Shown here: positions 60,682-64,000 of the stretch, piece by piece
Numbering within the stretch: position 1 is the first letter of the stretch
Layout: each line of letters starts with the position of its first letter
NCBI GenBank assembly: GCA_963831705.1
Contig: CAWHRE010000010.1
Coordinates: 682,001-746,000, forward strand
Direction: 5' to 3'
DNA length: 64,000 nt
Source: DASQPR01 sp963831705
GTDB lineage: Bacteria; Actinomycetota; Actinomycetes; Mycobacteriales; Micromonosporaceae
Made by a program: the position numbers and the translations under genes
Notes under the pieces: model-generated
What the model was told of the DNA's origin: nothing
The model's database searches: none
What the model saw: only the letters and a program-made list of their open reading frames with translations

Positions 60682-61686
60682 GTGGCGATGCCACTTCGTC
60701 AAAGTATTCGGCTCGGCCGTTACCTGATGACCCAGAAGCTCAAGCGCAACGAGAAATTTCCGTTGCTGGTCGAGCTCGAGCCCTTGTTTGCCTGCAACCT
60801 CAAATGTGCGGGCTGCGGCAAGATCGAACAGCCGGCATCGCTGCTCAAACAGCGCATGCCGGTCGAGCAGGCGGTCGCGGCCGTGGTCGAGAGCGGCGCT
60901 CCGATGGTGTCGCTGGCCGGCGGCGAGCCGCTGATGCACCCGCAGATCGACGAGATCGTCCGGCAGTTGCTGGACCTCAACAAAATCGTGTTCCTGTGCA
61001 CGAACGCGTTGCTCATGCCGAAGCACCTGCACAAGTTCAAGCCGCACCGGAACTTCTCGTGGATGGTGCACATCGACGGGCTCAAGGAGCGCCACGACGA
61101 GTCGGTCGGCAAGGACGGCGGCTTCGAGGGCGCGGTCGACGCGATCAAGATGGCCCAGAAGGCCGGCTTCAAGGTGATGACGAACACGACGTTCTTCAAC
61201 ACCGACACTCCGGCCGACGTGATCGGCGTGCTCGACTACCTGAACGACGAGATCAAAGTCGACAATATGCAGATCTCGCCCGCGTACGCGTACTCCAAAG
61301 CACCTGACCAGGAGCACTGGCTCGGGGTCGAAGAAACGCGGGAGCTGTTCAAGAAGTCGTTCGCGGATGGGCGGCGCAAGAAGTGGCGGCTCAACCACTC
61401 GCCGGTCTTCTTGGACTTCCTCGAAGGCAAGAAGGACCTCTCCTGCACCGCGTGGGGCATCCCGTCGTACTCGCTACTGGGCTGGCAGAAGCCCTGCTAC
61501 CTGCTGGATGACGGGTATGCGAAGACGTACAAGGAATTGATCGAAGAAACGGACTGGGACGCGTTCGGCCGGGGCAAGGATCCGCGATGCGCGAACTGCA
61601 TGGCGCACTGTGGCTACGAACCGACCGCGGTCATCGCGACCTTGGGTTCGCTGAAGGAGTCGTTACGCGCAGCGATTGGCGGCTGA
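60682..61686 (+). CDS. hpnH: Adenosylhopane synthase HpnH (radical SAM)
   Basis: HpnH adds a 5'-deoxyadenosyl radical to diploptene, starting the C35 side chain of bacteriohopanepolyols. It has 334 residues with the radical SAM CxxxCxxC motif in FACNLKCAGCGKIEQ and a C-terminal Cys cluster (CANCMAHCGYEP, SPASM-like). The start is GTG 60682, with AAGGAGGTGA upstream; an ATG at 60688 is the alternative. It lies 2 bases after the HpnG-IspH gene. Confidence 0.95.
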   Translation: MAMPLRQSIRLGRYLMTQKLKRNEKFPLLVELEPLFACNLKCAGCGKIEQPASLLKQRMPVEQAVAAVVESGAPMVSLAGGEPLMHPQIDEIVRQLLDLNKIVFLCTNALLMPKHLHKFKPHRNFSWMVHIDGLKERHDESVGKDGGFEGAVDAIKMAQKAGFKVMTNTTFFNTDTPADVIGVLDYLNDEIKVDNMQISPAYAYSKAPDQEHWLGVEETRELFKKSFADGRRKKWRLNHSPVFLDFLEGKKDLSCTAWGIPSYSLLGWQKPCYLLDDGYAKTYKELIEETDWDAFGRGKDPRCANCMAHCGYEPTAVIATLGSLKESLRAAIGG

Positions 61687-61691
61687 TCACC

Positions 61692-63443
61692 ATGCTCGAC
61701 GAGCTGACCTGCCCGGGAGACCTGCGGGCGATACCGGAATCCGACCTGCCGGCACTGGCGGCGGAGATTCGTGCACGGCTGATCGAGGCGGTGCAGCGTT
61801 CCGGCGGCCACCTCGGCCCGAACCTGGGCGTGGTGGAACTGACGCTGGCGCTGCACCGCGTCTTCGAATCGCCGCGGGACGCGATTCTGTGGGATACCGG
61901 CCACCAGTCGTACGTACACAAGATGCTCACCGGCCGGGCCGGGATGTTCGGAACGCTCCGCCAAGCGGGTGGCCTGTCCGGCTATCCACAGCGCGCCGAG
62001 AGCAGCCACGACCTCGTCGAGAATTCGCACGCTTCCACGTCACTGTCCTACCTGGACGGCCTGGCGAAGGCGTTCGCTCTGTCCGGCCGGGACGATCGGT
62101 GCGCCGTCGCAGTCATCGGCGATGGCGCACTGACCGGCGGCATGTGCTGGGAGGCGCTGAACAACATCGGCGCCGCCCCGCACCGGCCGGTGATCATCGT
62201 GCTGAACGACAACGGCCGCTCGTACGCACCGACGGCGGGCGCGTTGAGCACGCATCTAGCCGCGTTGCGTGCGGGCGCCGGTGGATCGCTGTTCGAGCAG
62301 CTCGGACTCGCGTACGTGGGACCGGTCGACGGTCACGACGTCGCGGCGGTCGAGGCAGCCCTGCGCAAGGCACGCGACCTGGGCGCGCCCACGGTCGTGC
62401 ACTGCATCACCCAGAAGGGCCAGGGGTACGCCGCAGCCATCGCCGACGAGTTCGAGAAGATGCACTCGATCGGGCCGGTACCGAAGACGGGATCGAGCGC
62501 GCCCAAGCGAACGTGGACCGACGTGTTCGGGGCAGAAATGCTCGCGATCGGTGCCGACCGGCCGGACGTCGTCGCGCTCAGCGCGGCCATGCTCGGCCCG
62601 ACCGGTCTGCAGCGTTTCGCGGACGCATACCCCGACCGTACGTTCGACGTCGGCATCGCCGAGCAGCACGCGGTGACGTCGGCCGCCGGACTCGCGATCG
62701 GCGGGCTGCATCCGGTCGTGTGCGTCTACGCGACGTTCCTGAACCGAGCCTTCGACCAGGTGATGATGGATGTCGCGCTGCACCGCCTGCCGGTCACGTT
62801 CGTACTCGACCGGGCCGGTATCACCGGTACCGACGGCCCGTCGCACCACGGCATGTGGGATCTGACGCTGCTCGGCACGGTGCCGGGCATGCGGATCGCG
62901 GCGCCACGCGACGGTGACCAACTCGGCCGTCAGCTACGCGAGGCGGTTGCCTGGGCGGACGGCCCGACCGCGATTCGCTTCCCGAAGGCCGATGTGGCCG
63001 CGCCGATCGCCGCGGTCGGCACCGTCGGTACGGCCGACGTGCTCTGCCGACCGGACGACGGACGGTCCGACGTGCTGATCATCGCGATCGGAGCGATGGC
63101 CGGTGCGGCGGTGGCCGCGGTGGATCAGCTGGCCGAGGCCGGCATCGGAGCAACCGTGATCGATCCGCGCTGGGCACTGCCGATCGACGTCGAGTTGATC
63201 CAGGCGGCCACGTCGTTCGGCCAGGTGATCACGATTGAGGACGGTGGCGCCCACGGCGGGTACGGCGACGCGTACGCGCGAGCACTGCGTACGGCCGGCG
63301 TCAGTACGCCGGTGCACTCGCTCGCGCTGCCGCAGGAGTTCCTGGCGCATGGCGCCCGTAGCACGATCCTCACCGACCAGGCGCTGGACGCCACCGGTCT
63401 GGTCGCGGCGATCCGCAACCGGGCCGCACTGGTCGACTCCTGA
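61692..63443 (+). CDS. dxs: 1-deoxy-D-xylulose-5-phosphate synthase
   Basis: Dxs is a thiamine-diphosphate enzyme that condenses pyruvate and glyceraldehyde-3-phosphate, the first step of the MEP pathway. It has 583 residues, somewhat shorter than housekeeping Dxs (about 620-640), fitting a cluster-associated paralogue. Visible are HLGPNLGVVELTLALH, ILWDTGHQSYVHKMLTGR, GDGALTGGMCWEALNN (ThDP/Mg) and DRAGITGTDGPSHHG. ATG 61692 is 5 bases after hpnH; the longer frame from 61587 overlaps hpnH and is rejected. Confidence 0.95.
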   Translation: MLDELTCPGDLRAIPESDLPALAAEIRARLIEAVQRSGGHLGPNLGVVELTLALHRVFESPRDAILWDTGHQSYVHKMLTGRAGMFGTLRQAGGLSGYPQRAESSHDLVENSHASTSLSYLDGLAKAFALSGRDDRCAVAVIGDGALTGGMCWEALNNIGAAPHRPVIIVLNDNGRSYAPTAGALSTHLAALRAGAGGSLFEQLGLAYVGPVDGHDVAAVEAALRKARDLGAPTVVHCITQKGQGYAAAIADEFEKMHSIGPVPKTGSSAPKRTWTDVFGAEMLAIGADRPDVVALSAAMLGPTGLQRFADAYPDRTFDVGIAEQHAVTSAAGLAIGGLHPVVCVYATFLNRAFDQVMMDVALHRLPVTFVLDRAGITGTDGPSHHGMWDLTLLGTVPGMRIAAPRDGDQLGRQLREAVAWADGPTAIRFPKADVAAPIAAVGTVGTADVLCRPDDGRSDVLIIAIGAMAGAAVAAVDQLAEAGIGATVIDPRWALPIDVELIQAATSFGQVITIEDGGAHGGYGDAYARALRTAGVSTPVHSLALPQEFLAHGARSTILTDQALDATGLVAAIRNRAALVDS

Positions 63444-63498
63444 GCCGAATTTCCCATACCGTGATATCTGGACTATTTGTGCGATAGCGTCATTAAAC

Positions 63499-64000
63499 AT
63501 GACCAGCCCTGAGCAAGTCCCGGGTACCCCCGACGAACTGATCGAAGCGCCTGAGTCGCCGACCGTGGTGACCGTCGTCATCGGCACCACCATGATCGCG
63601 ATGGATCAGGTACGCGGCGGCGTCCGGTCGGCCGGCTCGCGGGCATCGTCGGCCGCGATCGGCTTCCTGAAAAGGACCCGTGACCGCAGCGATCAGACGC
63701 GTGCCCGTGTCCGGGCGGCGGTCGGCGAGGCGGATCGACGAGGGCGGCAGAGCATCGAGGGTCGGCGCTCGGACGCGTCGTCCCTCGTGGACACGACGAT
63801 CACCACCACGGTCAACGCCACGGTCGACTGGGCGAACGTCAAAGTGCTGCCACAGGTCGTGGACGGCCTCGTACCTTATTTGATCTCCGATGTGGTGCCG
63901 AAGCTAATCGACGGGGCGCTACCGGACATCAAGGCCCGGGTGATTCCGGCGTTGATCGAGGACATGACGAACGACCCGCAGGTACGCGAACTGATCCTGG
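63499..64000 (+). CDS. Hypothetical protein, 3' end outside window
   Basis: The first 167 residues are visible from ATG 63499. An acidic, Pro-rich start (SPEQVPGTPDELIEAPESP) is followed by a short hydrophobic stretch (TVVTVVIGTTMIAM), a basic region (about 40-90) and a repetitive amphipathic part with VLPQVVDGLVPYLISD, VVPKLIDGALPDIKA and VIPALIEDMTNDP. I do not recognise a family. It follows the hopanoid operon by 55 bases with no clear terminator between them. Confidence 0.6.
   Translation, partial: MTSPEQVPGTPDELIEAPESPTVVTVVIGTTMIAMDQVRGGVRSAGSRASSAAIGFLKRTRDRSDQTRARVRAAVGEADRRGRQSIEGRRSDASSLVDTTITTTVNATVDWANVKVLPQVVDGLVPYLISDVVPKLIDGALPDIKARVIPALIEDMTNDPQVRELIL

Overview
The window is high-GC DNA from an actinomycete. 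The evidence is the gene content: a CvnABCD conservon, a SARP/STAND regulator, an HpnC/D/E-Shc-HpnH hopanoid cluster, DUF3105 and DUF305 proteins, many GTG/TTG starts with GGAGG-type ribosome binding sites, and the order argS-lysA-hom-thrC-thrB-rho-rpmE-prfA-prmC-sua5. The genus cannot be fixed from the sequence alone.

Layout. 1-16 kb is housekeeping on the minus strand. argS, lysA, hom, thrC, an MFS transporter and thrB lead into rho, then rpmE, prfA, a 65-residue orphan, prmC and sua5 (cut by the window edge). Between rho and rpmE sits an oppositely oriented block (3.2-5.9 kb): a T4 Rnl1-like RNA ligase, a T4 Pnkp-like kinase/phosphatase and a Uma2-family nuclease, ended by a strong terminator. 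As written, rho needs five single-base corrections to read through. 16-17.7 kb holds DUF3105 and DUF305 proteins and a tRNA-Arg(CCG).

17.8-29.5 kb is the accessory region of most interest. A tightly packed minus-strand operon encodes a Pycsar-type membrane effector (PycTM/DUF5706-like), a class III nucleotidyl cyclase-like protein, a large P-loop/helical-repeat protein, a protein of unknown function, a VWA+OmpA lipoprotein and a four-TM membrane protein. The cyclase-like and P-loop proteins share an 18-residue Gly/Asn/Gln motif that resembles bacterial amyloid-signalling motifs. In the cyclase gene this motif lies in the +1 frame after a Pro-Ala repeat. Upstream are a SARP-NB-ARC-TPR regulator, a divergent small secreted peptide and a Crp/Fnr protein with a cNMP-binding domain. 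I infer a membrane-linked cyclic-nucleotide defence or stress-signalling system.

29.6-45.4 kb is mixed: small proteins, two GNAT acetyltransferases, an arylsulfatase, a 1034-residue secreted ExeM/NucH-type nuclease, an HtrA-like protease, a TetR/aldo-keto reductase pair with two palindromic operators, a DUF1269 protein, and metH preceded by a probable S-adenosylhomocysteine riboswitch. 45.4-53.1 kb holds a decayed GloVer-repeat gene, a conservon, an overlapping but frame-broken glycine betaine-type binding protein, a conserved hypothetical and a PucR-type regulator.

53.2-63.4 kb is a translationally coupled hopanoid operon: hpnC, hpnD, hpnE, a polyprenyl diphosphate synthase, shc, a fused HpnG-like/IspH protein, hpnH and dxs. 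It joins isoprenoid supply (Dxs, IspH, prenyl synthase) to squalene synthesis, cyclisation and adenosyl-side-chain addition. A hypothetical gene runs off the right edge.
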